Shown: in pieces, positions 25,854-35,727 of the stretch
How positions within the stretch are numbered: the stretch's first letter is position 1
How the letters are laid out: each line of letters begins with the position of its first letter
DNA from: Phycisphaerae bacterium
GTDB lineage: Bacteria; Planctomycetota; Phycisphaerae; Phycisphaerales; UBA1924
Assembly: GCA_030432905.1 (NCBI GenBank)
Contig: JAUILU010000002.1
Span: forward strand, 386,084-450,083
Direction of reading: 5' to 3'
Length of the DNA: 64,000 nt
Translations under genes and position numbers: made by a program
Notes under the pieces: model-generated
Seen by the model: only the letters and a program-made list of their open reading frames with translations
Told to the model about the DNA's origin: nothing
Database searches by the model: none

Positions 25854-27056
25854 ATGAGCAGTGGACCAATCGAAGGCAACGCGGTGATCGGGCAGTCAGG
25901 CGGGCCGACCGCGGTCATCAACGCCTCGCTCGCGGGCGTGGTCGAGGGACTTCAGAGCGTCGGCGCGATCAAGAAGATCCTCGGCATGCACCACGGCGTC
26001 CGGGGCCTGACTCAGGACAACCTCGTCGATCTCTCCGACATGGGCAGCGCCACACTCGATGCGCTCTGCAAAACACCGTCGGCAGCGCTCGGCTCGACAC
26101 GCGACAAGCCAGACATGGACTACTGCAAGCGAATCTTCGAATCCTGCAGGAAGCATGACATCCGCTACTTCTTCTACTGCGGCGGCAACGACTCGTCCGA
26201 TGCGTGCCGGATCGTCAACGAGGTCTCGAACAACGCCGGCTACGAACTCCGCTGCTTCCACGTTCCCAAAACCGTTGACAACGATCTCGTGATGAACGAC
26301 CACACGCCGGGCTTCCCGTCCGCGGCTCGGTTCGTAGCCAAGGCGCTGATGGCGGACAGCGCCGACAACGCGTCACTGCCGGGCATCAAGGTCAACATCA
26401 TCATGGGTCGGCACGCCGGCTTCCTGACCGCGGCTAGCGCCCTGGCGCGCAACGACGCGGGCGACGGGCCGCACCTGATCTACATGCCCGAGGTCGACTT
26501 CGATCTCGAACGGTTCGTGCAGGACGTCGCCGACGTGTACGACAAACTCGGCCGGTGCCAGATCGCCGTCAGCGAGGGCATCCAAGACAAGGACGGCCAA
26601 TCCATCGGCGCGATGCTCATCCAGGGCGAGACCGACGCGCACGGCAACGTGCAGCTCTCTGGCTCGGGCGCGCTCGGTGATCAGCTCGCCAACGTGCTCA
26701 AGGCGAAGCTGACTGCGACCGGGGGCAAGCCGCCCCGCGTCCGCGCCGACACGCTCGGCTACATGCAGCGCTGCTACCCGGACCAGTCACCCGTGGACGT
26801 GCGCGAGGCGCGCGGCGCCGGACGCTACGCCGCCGAGATCGCGGCGCAGGGCGATATCGACGGCTCGATCGCCATTGTCCGCACAAACGATTCGCCTTAC
26901 GAGTCGGGCTACAAGCGGATCGAGCTGAGCGACGTCGCAGCCAAGACAAAGCACATGGACCCGAGCTACATCAAGGGCACGAACGACGTGTCCGACGCGT
27001 TCCTCGACTACGTGCGCCCGCTCGTCGGCGAGCTGCCGACGTTTGCCAAGATCTGA
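25854..27056 (+). CDS. PPi-type 6-phosphofructokinase
   Basis: 400 residues. It phosphorylates fructose 6-phosphate using, by residue pattern, pyrophosphate: CGGNDSSDA near 109-117 replaces the GGDGS of ATP enzymes with an acidic/Asn position, and PKTVDND (138-144) has the Lys that marks PPi enzymes where ATP enzymes have Gly. QSGGPTAVIN opens the fold and MGRHAGFLT binds substrate. PPi enzymes work in both directions, so it may also run in gluconeogenesis. Together with FbaB at 4976 it gives two consecutive steps. The gene has its own promoter region and a terminator. Confidence 0.9.
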   Translation: MSSGPIEGNAVIGQSGGPTAVINASLAGVVEGLQSVGAIKKILGMHHGVRGLTQDNLVDLSDMGSATLDALCKTPSAALGSTRDKPDMDYCKRIFESCRKHDIRYFFYCGGNDSSDACRIVNEVSNNAGYELRCFHVPKTVDNDLVMNDHTPGFPSAARFVAKALMADSADNASLPGIKVNIIMGRHAGFLTAASALARNDAGDGPHLIYMPEVDFDLERFVQDVADVYDKLGRCQIAVSEGIQDKDGQSIGAMLIQGETDAHGNVQLSGSGALGDQLANVLKAKLTATGGKPPRVRADTLGYMQRCYPDQSPVDVREARGAGRYAAEIAAQGDIDGSIAIVRTNDSPYESGYKRIELSDVAAKTKHMDPSYIKGTNDVSDAFLDYVRPLVGELPTFAKI

Positions 27057-27086
27057 TCGCCTGCACCGTTGAGTTCAAAAAATGAA

Positions 27087-27114
27087 AACGCCCGGTCCGA
27101 TTGGGCCGGGCGTT
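27087..27114. terminator. Bidirectional intrinsic terminator
   Basis: The stem AACGCCCGGTCC, loop GATT, GGGCCGGGCGTT (one T-G wobble) has A-rich sequence upstream and TGTTGT downstream. It sits between the convergent phosphofructokinase (ends 27056) and DUF1579 (ends 27135) genes, and probably serves both, best on the minus strand where the A-run becomes a T-run. Confidence 0.75.
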
Positions 27115-27134
27115 GTTGTGATAAGTTGGTTGTC

Positions 27135-27641
27135 TTAGGCGCGCGTGTACTGGATGTGCATGCCCTTTGACTCGTTGCCGTCGGGTCCCTGGAAGAACAT
27201 CTCCATCGTGTGCTCGTCGTCGTTGACGACGGTGATGACGCTGCGCTTGCCGCACTTGGCGCCGCCCGGCATCGCCATCTCTCCAAGCATGGTCCAGGTC
27301 TTTGTGGCTTTGTCGTAGTCGCCGAACTCGGTGGCCATCTGGTTCGACGCGTTGTCGATCCAGAAACCCTCGTACTTGCCCGTGACGTTGTTGAAGCCCC
27401 AGAATCCGCGGCCCTCAAAGTTCGGGAACGGGCCGTCGGTGGCATCGCCCTTGTAGTCCTGCTTGAGGTACCGGCCGTCGAGGTCGATCATGTTGACCAT
27501 GGTCCCCGTTGATTCCATCGGGTCGCCCGGTCCCATCCACATCGTGACCTTGGCTTTCCACTTACCGATGAACTGCTTAAAGAGCTCGTGCTCCTCGGCA
27601 GGCCCGGCCGGTGCGCAGTCCATTTCTTGTTGTTCACTCAT
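27135..27641 (-). CDS. DUF1579 family protein
   Basis: 168 residues, cytoplasmic by sequence. DUF1579 pattern: HELFKQFIGKWKAKVTMWMG at the start, then GRYLKQDYKGD, GRGFWGFNNVTGKYEGFWID, and SVITVVNDDEHTMEMFFQG. It forms a lipocalin-like beta barrel in this family; the ligand is unknown. It lies 30 bases downstream of the second DUF1579 gene, making a two-gene unit of paralogues, one inside and one exported. Confidence 0.8.
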   Translation of the reverse strand: MSEQQEMDCAPAGPAEEHELFKQFIGKWKAKVTMWMGPGDPMESTGTMVNMIDLDGRYLKQDYKGDATDGPFPNFEGRGFWGFNNVTGKYEGFWIDNASNQMATEFGDYDKATKTWTMLGEMAMPGGAKCGKRSVITVVNDDEHTMEMFFQGPDGNESKGMHIQYTRA

Positions 27642-27671
27642 TGTGTAGTTCTCCTGAGTCTCAAGTTTGGA

Positions 27672-28274
27672 CTACTGGCGCTTGTAGGTGATGGTGCCGG
27701 ACTTGTGCCACGAGCCGTCTTCTAGTTTCTCGTAGAAGACATCGGTGCCCGAGTCTTCGCCCATGGTGGAGACGGTCTTCATGGTGCCGCCGTGGCCGTT
27801 GGGTCCGACGGTGACAAAGGTGCCCGCGTCGTAGGTGCTGGTCTGGTAGATGATGGCTGTGGACATGGAGTCCATCCAGACGCTGACGTATTCCTCTTTG
27901 AGGTTGTCGTAGCCGTTGAACGCGATGCCGTTGAACGGCGAGCCCATGAAGTCGGGCATGTCGAACTTGGACATGACGTAGCGGCCGTCGAGGACCCACT
28001 TCGAGGTCATGGTTCCGTCACCAGCCATGACCGAGCCGTCGGGCCCGTAGAACTCGACGTGTGCGTCCCATGTGCCGACCGCGTGGTCGAGGACCTTGTG
28101 GTGCTCGCCGGGCTGGCCGAGTTCCATGATTTTCATCATCTCGGCGTCGTACTCGCTTATGCCTTCTTCGGGCTGGATGGCGTTGGTCGGCGCGAGTGAC
28201 GACTGGAGCATGAAGCCGCCGGCGACACCCGCCGCGAGCGTGAGTGCCAGTTTCGATGAGTTGCAGCAGAGCAT
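27672..28274 (-). CDS. DUF1579 family protein with N-terminal membrane/export segment
   Basis: 200 residues from ATG 28274. The N-terminal hydrophobic stretch LALTLAAGVAGGFMLQSSLA suggests a signal peptide or anchor. The DUF1579 domain follows: HHKVLDHAVGTWDAHVEFYG, GRYVMSKFDMPDFMG, IAFNGYDNLKEEYVSVWMD, GSWHKSGTITYKR. The match to the downstream gene in order and motif shows paralogy. The function is unknown. A start further upstream (28373) would give a Cys/Arg-rich extension without a ribosome site. Confidence 0.75.
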   Translation of the reverse strand: MLCCNSSKLALTLAAGVAGGFMLQSSLAPTNAIQPEEGISEYDAEMMKIMELGQPGEHHKVLDHAVGTWDAHVEFYGPDGSVMAGDGTMTSKWVLDGRYVMSKFDMPDFMGSPFNGIAFNGYDNLKEEYVSVWMDSMSTAIIYQTSTYDAGTFVTVGPNGHGGTMKTVSTMGEDSGTDVFYEKLEDGSWHKSGTITYKRQ

Positions 28275-28396
28275 GGTGTTTCCCTTCTTCGGTGTGAGGT
28301 CAGCCGCGAACCGAGGCGCGTCCTGTGGACGCAATCCACCCCCTCGGCGGCGGTCACACCGATAGCATACCAAACATGGAAACCAACACTGTGTGG

Positions 28397-29581
<1,185 letters not shown>

Positions 29582-29623
29582 GTAAACATGGTAGGTGGGG
29601 AAGGGGTGCTCTATGATCCGGAC

Positions 29624-31006
29624 ATGAGCAGATACCACAAACTCATCGTGGCTGGCGTGTTCGCGGTCTTTGCGAGTTTGCCGCTGTCATCGTGCACGGC
29701 TCAGGCTCCGGACACCGTCACAGTCGAGCAGGAACAGCCCGCCGTTGAGGCCGAGGCGCAGCCCGAGCAGCCGAAGAAGAACCCGAACAACACCGTTGAT
29801 TGGGGCCCGAACCGCGGCATCTGGCGCGCCGAGATCGAATTGCCCGGCGGCAAGGCGCTCTCTTTCAACTTCATCGTCGAGTTCACGCGAAACGAGGACA
29901 GAGAACCCGTTTGGGACATCTGGCTCCGCAACGGCGCCGAGACGCTCCCCGCGATGCTCGAGAACCAAAACCCGCTCAACATCATCACCTTCCCGGGAAC
30001 CGACGCGAGGATCGAGGCGACCGTCAACGACAGCAACACAGCGCTGGGCGGCGAGTACATCTACACACGCAACAACGCCGAGGGGGTCGCGGTCGAGTAC
30101 AGGCTGCCGTTCATCGCACAGTGCGGCGACTCGCGGCGGTTCGCGTGGATCGAGCCCGGCGAGGAACCCGCGGAGTTCGGCCCGCTCGCGGACCGCTGGG
30201 TGGTCTCGTTCGATGAACGCACCGGCCCCGCGGTCGCCGAGCTTGTCACACTCCCCGACGGGATCAACGTCGTGGGCACGGTCATGACCCCGACCGGTGA
30301 CGACGGCCAGCTCGCAGGCTCGTACGAAGAAGGAAGACTCCGGCTCTCACGCTTCACCGGCGGCTCGGGCATCCTCTACGACGGCACCATCGAACCCGAC
30401 GGCACACTCATCGGCACCTATCGCTCGCTCGCGCACCACGCCGAGGGCTTCACCGCCTCACCAGATGAGACCGCGGCTCTGCCCAACCTCTTCGAGCTGA
30501 CAAAGTGGAACGACGGCGTCGAACTCTCGGATCTCTCGTTTAAGAGCATCGAGGGCGAAGACGTGAACCTCTCAGACGTTGCGCCCGACGGCAGCGCCAG
30601 GCTTGTCTACGTCATGGGTACCTGGTGCCACAACTGCGCAGACGCGACGAACTACCTGAAGCAGCTGCACGAGCGCTACGCGGAACAGGGCCTGACTATC
30701 GTCGGCCTTGCGTTCGAGGCCTCGACCGATTTCAGCGAGCAAGCCGAGGCGGTGAGCAAGTACAAAGAGGCTAAGGATGTGCCTTTCGAGATCCTTGTCG
30801 CTGGACAGCGCAACAAGAGCGAGGCGACCAAGACGCTCCGCGCACTGGACAAGGTCGCGGCGTACCCGACCGTTGTCTTTGTCTCGCCGGGCAACGAGGT
30901 CATCGCGGTGCACCAGGGTTTCGTCGGGCCGGCCGCGCCCGTGCGCCACGCACAGCTGCGCCGCGAGTTCGAGGGCCGCATCGAATCCATGCTGGTCGGC
31001 GAATAG
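29624..31006 (+). CDS. Thioredoxin-domain (TlpA/ResA-like) lipoprotein
   Basis: 460 residues from ATG 29624. The signal SRYHKLIVAGVFAVFASLPL ends in LSSC, a good lipobox. A first beta domain (about 55-270; GIWRAEIELPGGKALSFNFI) is of unknown type; the C-terminal part (about 295-455) is thioredoxin-like with the active site GTWCHNCADAT (CxxC) after LSDVAPDGSARLVYV, and a later cis-Pro region AAYPTVVFVS. It probably moves electrons to or from exported thiols at the envelope. It starts 42 bases from the divergent ribBA-like gene and is 3 bases from the next gene, an AhpD-like protein, so the pair forms an operon. Confidence 0.8.
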   Translation: MSRYHKLIVAGVFAVFASLPLSSCTAQAPDTVTVEQEQPAVEAEAQPEQPKKNPNNTVDWGPNRGIWRAEIELPGGKALSFNFIVEFTRNEDREPVWDIWLRNGAETLPAMLENQNPLNIITFPGTDARIEATVNDSNTALGGEYIYTRNNAEGVAVEYRLPFIAQCGDSRRFAWIEPGEEPAEFGPLADRWVVSFDERTGPAVAELVTLPDGINVVGTVMTPTGDDGQLAGSYEEGRLRLSRFTGGSGILYDGTIEPDGTLIGTYRSLAHHAEGFTASPDETAALPNLFELTKWNDGVELSDLSFKSIEGEDVNLSDVAPDGSARLVYVMGTWCHNCADATNYLKQLHERYAEQGLTIVGLAFEASTDFSEQAEAVSKYKEAKDVPFEILVAGQRNKSEATKTLRALDKVAAYPTVVFVSPGNEVIAVHQGFVGPAAPVRHAQLRREFEGRIESMLVGE

Positions 31007-31009
31007 CCG

Positions 31010-31375
31010 ATGGGGCGATACGAAGAATTCAAGGCGTTCCGCGAGAGGCTCAACGATCGCGTCCTGAACCCGGGCGAGGGCAAGCCTCAGCCCACGCTCG
31101 TGACCAAGCGGTTTTTCAACCTCGACGGCAAGGCCTACGAGCCAGGCGCGATCGATGAGAAACACAAGGAACTGCTCGGGCTTTCCGCGTCGATGGTGCT
31201 CCGCTGCGACGACTGCATCGCGTACCACGTTGACCGAGCCGTTGAGTGCGGCGCAAGCGACGAGGAGATCCTTGAGACGTTCGACATCGCGCTGATCGTG
31301 GGCGGCTCGATCGTCATTCCGCACCTGCGCCGAGCGGTCGAGTTTCTAGACGAGTGCAGATCGGCAAGAGCCTAG
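31010..31375 (+). CDS. AhpD-like / carboxymuconolactone decarboxylase family protein
   Basis: 121 residues. The redox motif VLRCDDCIAYHVDRA (CxxC followed by the catalytic His three residues on) marks the AhpD-type peroxidase-related branch. An EILETFDIALIVGGSIVIP helix follows. No signal peptide: the protein is cytoplasmic. It starts 3 bases after the thioredoxin-domain lipoprotein gene, so expression is linked. A role in reducing peroxides or in thiol relay is inferred from family and neighbour. Confidence 0.8.
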   Translation: MGRYEEFKAFRERLNDRVLNPGEGKPQPTLVTKRFFNLDGKAYEPGAIDEKHKELLGLSASMVLRCDDCIAYHVDRAVECGASDEEILETFDIALIVGGSIVIPHLRRAVEFLDECRSARA

Positions 31376-31390
31376 AAGCGGGGCGGCGGG

Positions 31391-32668
31391 ATGCCAGAGA
31401 ACAAGCCAGCCCAGAACGAGCACCTCGCCGATCCCGCCCAGGCCAGGCAGGCGGCGGCTGACATCGTGCGCGTGCTGCAAGACGCGGGCCACAAGGCGCT
31501 CTTCGCGGGCGGGTGCGTACGCGATGAGATCCTTGGCCTAAACCCGACCGACTACGACGTCGCGACCGACGCAACGCCCAAGAAGATCGGCAAGCTGTTT
31601 CAATCCACAGCGCACGTCGGTGCGCACTTCGGCGTCGTCATCGTGCACACAGGTCAGGGACAGAGCGTCGAGGTCGCGACCTTCCGTAAGGACGGCTCGT
31701 ACTCTGACAACCGCCGACCCGACTGCGTCGAGTTCGCGGACGATGTCGCCGACGCCAATCGACGAGACTTTACGGTCAACGCGTTGTTCCTCGACCCGCT
31801 CGCCTCTGAGGATTCGCCGAGCATCCACGGGCACGTGGTCGATCACGTCGGCGGGCTCGCGGACATCGATCGGCGGGTGATCCGCGCGGTGGGGCGCGCC
31901 GAGGACAGACTCGCCGAGGATCACCTCAGGGCGCTCCGCGCGGTGCGCTTCGCGGCGAGGCTCGGCTACAGCATCGACGACGACACCAAACGCGCCATCA
32001 CCGAGCACGCGGGAGACCTCGCGGGTGTAAGCGCCGAGCGGATCGGGCAGGAACTCCGGCGGATGCTCTCAGCGCCGACGCGGGGCTCGGCGGTGGACAT
32101 GCTGACGGAACTCAAACTGGAAGCCGCGATCTTCGGAAAGCCCGACACCAAGCCGAGGGTCCGGCTTGCGACTCTCGACGGCGACGGTGTTTCGTTCGAG
32201 CTCGCGATGGCGGCGTGGATCCTCGACCGTGACGGCTACGACCCCGACCTGCTGACCTACCGGAGGGCGCTCTGCCTCTCCAACGACGAACAGAGCGAGA
32301 TCGCCTCGATCGTCAGCATCGCGGGCCGGCTCGTCCGAGGCTGGCTCAAAGACTCGGTCGCGGAGCAGAAACGCCTCTGCGGCAAGAGCTGCTTCAGCCA
32401 AGCCCTGATCTGCGTGAAGGCTTCCGATCCCGAACTGGCGGCGAAGATCGACGAGCGGTACCAAGCCCTCGCCGAGACACCGAGCGGCATCCGGCCAGAG
32501 CCGCTGCTGGACGGCGAGGCGCTGATCGGGATGGGGTACCAAGCCGGCCCGGCGTTCGGAAAGGTGCTCCACGCGGTGTACGACGCCCAGCTTGAGGACC
32601 GGATATCGGACCTTGAGGGGGCCAAGGCCCTGGCTCGAAAACTGCTGGGTTCTTCGGAACCGTCGTGA
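31391..32668 (+). CDS. CCA tRNA nucleotidyltransferase / poly(A) polymerase family
   Basis: 425 residues. Class II nucleotidyltransferase features: FAGGCVRDEILG, PTDYDVATDATP (metal carboxylates DxD), RRDFTVNALFLD, RRVIRAVGRAEDRLAEDHLR (nucleotide-binding) and AVRFAARLGYSID. It adds CCA to tRNA 3' ends or, in some lineages, A tails; the two types cannot be separated by eye. It follows the AhpD-like gene by 15 bases, so may share its transcript. Confidence 0.85.
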   Translation: MPENKPAQNEHLADPAQARQAAADIVRVLQDAGHKALFAGGCVRDEILGLNPTDYDVATDATPKKIGKLFQSTAHVGAHFGVVIVHTGQGQSVEVATFRKDGSYSDNRRPDCVEFADDVADANRRDFTVNALFLDPLASEDSPSIHGHVVDHVGGLADIDRRVIRAVGRAEDRLAEDHLRALRAVRFAARLGYSIDDDTKRAITEHAGDLAGVSAERIGQELRRMLSAPTRGSAVDMLTELKLEAAIFGKPDTKPRVRLATLDGDGVSFELAMAAWILDRDGYDPDLLTYRRALCLSNDEQSEIASIVSIAGRLVRGWLKDSVAEQKRLCGKSCFSQALICVKASDPELAAKIDERYQALAETPSGIRPEPLLDGEALIGMGYQAGPAFGKVLHAVYDAQLEDRISDLEGAKALARKLLGSSEPS

Positions 32669-32711
32669 ACCCGCGGCGTCGAATAGGGTGGTGAGCCGGC
32701 CGATCGGGCGG

Positions 32712-32725
32712 AATCACGCGTGATT
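32712..32725. promoter_or_regulatory. 14-base perfect palindrome, possible operator
   Basis: AATCACGCGTGATT reads the same on both strands. It lies in the 245-base gap before the triple ClpP-like locus, about 45 bases upstream of a TATAAG (32772-32777) that could be a -10. Length and symmetry suit a dimeric repressor or activator site. No partner copy was found in the window by eye. Confidence 0.35.
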
Positions 32726-32913
32726 ACCCGGGGTTCCGGGGTCTTGTGGCACCGATTTCGGTCTGCCGTCGTATAAGATAGACAAGCGGACCCGCCGCCC
32801 GGACAACCCGGGCCCGGAAGCGGTCGCAGCGAGTGATTGACGAATCCGGGCCGAAGCTGCCCGGTACTGAACGATGAGGGATGAAAATGGCAACTGATCG
32901 AAAGGGCCTGACC

Positions 32914-34365
32914 ATGAAATACATAGCGAGAAGCGCGGCGATGACCCTGTGCGCAGCCGGTCTTGCGATGGCCGCGGCTCCGGTTTCTGCTGTCGCCGCC
33001 CCGTCCGCGGTTGTCGTCATGGACGGCGAGCCGACCCACGAACTCCTGCTCACATCGGGACAGACCGTCAAGGTCGAGATCCTGGAAGAGAAGTCCAAAG
33101 AGCTCGTGACCCGGCTCTACATCGGCACCATGTCCGCCGAGAAGACCTACCAGCGAAGCGAGATCATCTCGATCACCGAGCTCGGTCACTCAACCGAGGC
33201 GAAGGATTCGGTAAGTGCTAAGGCCGAGGTCGCCTCGGCTGTCGACGCGGACATGCCCGAGAACGCGCTGCGTGTCTACGTCATGGAGCTCAGCGGCCGA
33301 TTCGGCTGGGACATCAGCAAGACCCCGATCGAGACCGCCGTCGAGAAGGCCCGCGACATGCAGGCCGACGTGATCATCGTCAAGTGCAACAACAACTGGA
33401 AGCAGCTCGAAGGCTTCACCGACGAGCTCTCAGACGATCAGGGCCGGTTCGAGTTCAACACCGCCGAGACGATCCAGAGGGTGTTTACCTCGGAGATGCA
33501 GGCCAACTGGGAGAAGCAGCCCAAGGTTGTGTTCTGGGTTGAGCGTGCCATGAGCGGCATGGCGTTTCTCCCGCTCGTCAACAGCAACATCTACTTCACA
33601 AGCGACGGCCGACTCGGCGGCGTCGAGGGCCTCGAAGGCTTCTACGGCTCAACCGGTGACGAAGTGGTCCGCGAGAAACTCGAATCCGCGATGGGCGGCC
33701 ACGTCTTCGGCATGGCGATCGCCGGCGGCCACGACTCCAGACTCGTCCGCGCCATGACACGCAAGGGATACGTCCTGAGCTACCGCATCGAGAACGGCGA
33801 GCCCGTCTACCTCGAGGGCGAGGCGCCCGGCGGCTGGATCCTCCTCACCGACGACGGCGAGGGCGAGAACGCGGACACCGACTACGACATCGTCCGCAAC
33901 CAGGGCAACGACGCGCTGACGTTCGACGCCGACCTCGCGTACAAGCTGAAGCTTTCCAAGGGCACCGCCGACACGCTCGACGATCTGCTCTTCGAGATGG
34001 GCATCGAGGACCGTGCGTACGTCTTGGATGACGAAGACGGCGACGGCGAAACCGACTCGGCTCGCTACGAACTCGACAAGTGGTCAAGCGGCATCAACCG
34101 CGCTGTCCAGAGACTCCGCGCGTTCCAAGGCGACCTCGCGAACGTTCAGGTCCGTCAGCAGCGCGGCGATGACGACGGCTCAAGAGCACGCAACGCCGCC
34201 CGCGGCCAGAGAATCAGAATCATCAATCAGGCGATCGCGCTGCTCAACAAGTACGGCGAGGTCCTCGATCCGGGCAAGCAGCAGCGGGTTGATCTCGAGC
34301 TGATGAAGCAGCAGATCGAGAACGAGAAACGACTCGAGAACATGAACCGCCGGGGTCCGGGCTAA
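32914..34365 (+). CDS. Secreted ClpP/S49-fold-like protein, first of three paralogues
   Basis: 483 residues from ATG 32914, chosen because AAAGGG precedes it by 7 bases and the N-terminus is then a clean signal (MKYIARSAAMTLCAAGLAMA, then APVSAVAA). An SH3-like start LLLTSGQTVKVEILEEKSKE precedes the core: ALRVYVMELSGRFGWDIS, DVIIVKCNN, and VVFWVERAMSGMAFLPLVNS with NIYFTSDGRLGG, the order of an S49/NfeD-type protease fold with a conserved Ser (AMSGMAF). A coiled C-terminus (QRLRAFQGDLANVQVRQQRG) follows. It is the most divergent of the three; the Lys of the S49 dyad is not clearly seen. Confidence 0.62.
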   Translation: MKYIARSAAMTLCAAGLAMAAAPVSAVAAPSAVVVMDGEPTHELLLTSGQTVKVEILEEKSKELVTRLYIGTMSAEKTYQRSEIISITELGHSTEAKDSVSAKAEVASAVDADMPENALRVYVMELSGRFGWDISKTPIETAVEKARDMQADVIIVKCNNNWKQLEGFTDELSDDQGRFEFNTAETIQRVFTSEMQANWEKQPKVVFWVERAMSGMAFLPLVNSNIYFTSDGRLGGVEGLEGFYGSTGDEVVREKLESAMGGHVFGMAIAGGHDSRLVRAMTRKGYVLSYRIENGEPVYLEGEAPGGWILLTDDGEGENADTDYDIVRNQGNDALTFDADLAYKLKLSKGTADTLDDLLFEMGIEDRAYVLDDEDGDGETDSARYELDKWSSGINRAVQRLRAFQGDLANVQVRQQRGDDDGSRARNAARGQRIRIINQAIALLNKYGEVLDPGKQQRVDLELMKQQIENEKRLENMNRRGPG

Positions 34366-34406
34366 GCCGCTCCGTGTGCACAAGACGTGAACGAAAGGTA
34401 TTACTT

Positions 34407-35648
34407 ATGACACTCAGACCAATCATGGCCGCGCTCGTGCTCGCGTTTGCGATGCTCGTGCCAGCCTCGGCTAAGGCCGCCGGAGTCTACGAACCGGACA
34501 TCGTCAAGCTGACCGACGGCCGCGAGCTCGAGGGCACGATCGTCAAGGAGCAGAACGGCTACATCTGGCTCGACATGGGCGTGGGGCAGCCGCTGTTCCT
34601 CTCGCCCGACAAGATCGAAGAGATCATCCGTGACTCCGACGAGCCGCTGCCCACCGAGGTCGCGGCTAAGGAAGAGAAGACCTGGGAGCACGTCCCGGGC
34701 GTGACCCGTGCCGCGGTGATTACCGCCGAGGGCATGGTCGGCATGCAGATGTCCTCGACCCCACTGCGCGAAGCGATCCCGATGCTCAAAGAAGAGGGCG
34801 TCGATCTGGTCGTCTTCAAGGTCAAGTCGGGCGGCGGCTACCTGCTCGAGATTCAGCAGCTCTCCGATGTGCTCCATAACGAGTACAAAAAGGAATTTCA
34901 GCTTGTCGCATGGATCGACAGCGCCATTTCCGCCGCGGCGATGACCGCGCTGACGATCGAAGAGATCTACTTCATGCCTCACGGCCACTTTGGCGCGATG
35001 ACCGGCTGGTCTGGTCAGCTCGAGGCTGTCGAGGGTCGTGGTCTCGAGGCCGTGTACTACAAAATGGAGAAGATCTCCGCACGCGGCAACCGCCCGGACT
35101 ATGTCCCGATGATCAGGGCCATGCAGCACTTGGAGCCGGCTTCGTACGACATCGATGACGAGACCGGCAAGGTGAAGATTTACGATACCGCCGCAGGCGA
35201 GTTCGTGCTCAACGAGGGCGACACAGTCCTGACGCTCGATTCGCAGCAGGCCGAGCACTGCAAGTTCAGCTCGGGCACCGCAGCCACGATCGAAGAGCTC
35301 CAGGCGCTTCTCGAGCAGAGCGTCGGTGAGATCGTCTGGGTCGGCGAGAGCGTCCCCGGCATTCCTTACCCGGTCTGCAAGGCCGAGAAGCACCAGATGG
35401 AATACCGCAAGGAAGTTGACTTCCAGGACACGAACTTCCGCGAGATCGTTGTGAAGTACCAGATGGAACTGAACAACGCACGCGGTGTCGCGGTCGACCG
35501 CCGCGGCGGCTTCCTCCGCAGGGCCGAGGGCTACCTCGCCCGCATCAAGCGGATGATCAAGATCAACCCGAACTTCGGCATCTTCACGGTGAACGAGGAA
35601 TGGATCCGTCAGCAGGAAGAAACCATCCGCGAACTCCGCAGAGGCTAA
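34407..35648 (+). CDS. Secreted ClpP/S49-fold-like protein, second of three paralogues
   Basis: 413 residues from ATG 34407. The signal peptide is MTLRPIMAALVLAFAMLVPA, then SAKA. An SH3-like module (DIVKLTDGRELEGTIVKEQN) and short linker lead to the core: AAVITAEGMVGMQMSST, VDLVVFKVKSGGGY, AWIDSAISAAAMTALTIEE with Ser175, and FGAMTGWSG. This resembles the protease domain of NfeD-type proteins, acting outside the cytoplasm. The C-terminal 90 residues are a conserved helical region (FLRRAEGYLARIKRMIKI) shared with the next gene. The terminator at 35678 ends this unit. Confidence 0.65.
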   Translation: MTLRPIMAALVLAFAMLVPASAKAAGVYEPDIVKLTDGRELEGTIVKEQNGYIWLDMGVGQPLFLSPDKIEEIIRDSDEPLPTEVAAKEEKTWEHVPGVTRAAVITAEGMVGMQMSSTPLREAIPMLKEEGVDLVVFKVKSGGGYLLEIQQLSDVLHNEYKKEFQLVAWIDSAISAAAMTALTIEEIYFMPHGHFGAMTGWSGQLEAVEGRGLEAVYYKMEKISARGNRPDYVPMIRAMQHLEPASYDIDDETGKVKIYDTAAGEFVLNEGDTVLTLDSQQAEHCKFSSGTAATIEELQALLEQSVGEIVWVGESVPGIPYPVCKAEKHQMEYRKEVDFQDTNFREIVVKYQMELNNARGVAVDRRGGFLRRAEGYLARIKRMIKINPNFGIFTVNEEWIRQQEETIRELRRG

Positions 35649-35677
35649 ACAGAACGCCTCGCCAAGATCAAACCACC

Positions 35678-35709
35678 AATCGGCCGGGCACACAAGCCCG
35701 GCCGATTTT
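35678..35709 (+). terminator. Intrinsic terminator after the second ClpP-like gene
   Basis: A perfect 12-base-pair stem AATCGGCCGGGC, loop ACACAA, GCCCGGCCGATT (35678-35707) continues into TTG. The T-run is short (four with the stem end), so termination may be partial and let some transcription reach the third paralogue. Confidence 0.75.
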
Positions 35710-35727
35710 GTAGAAGGACTCAGAGCC

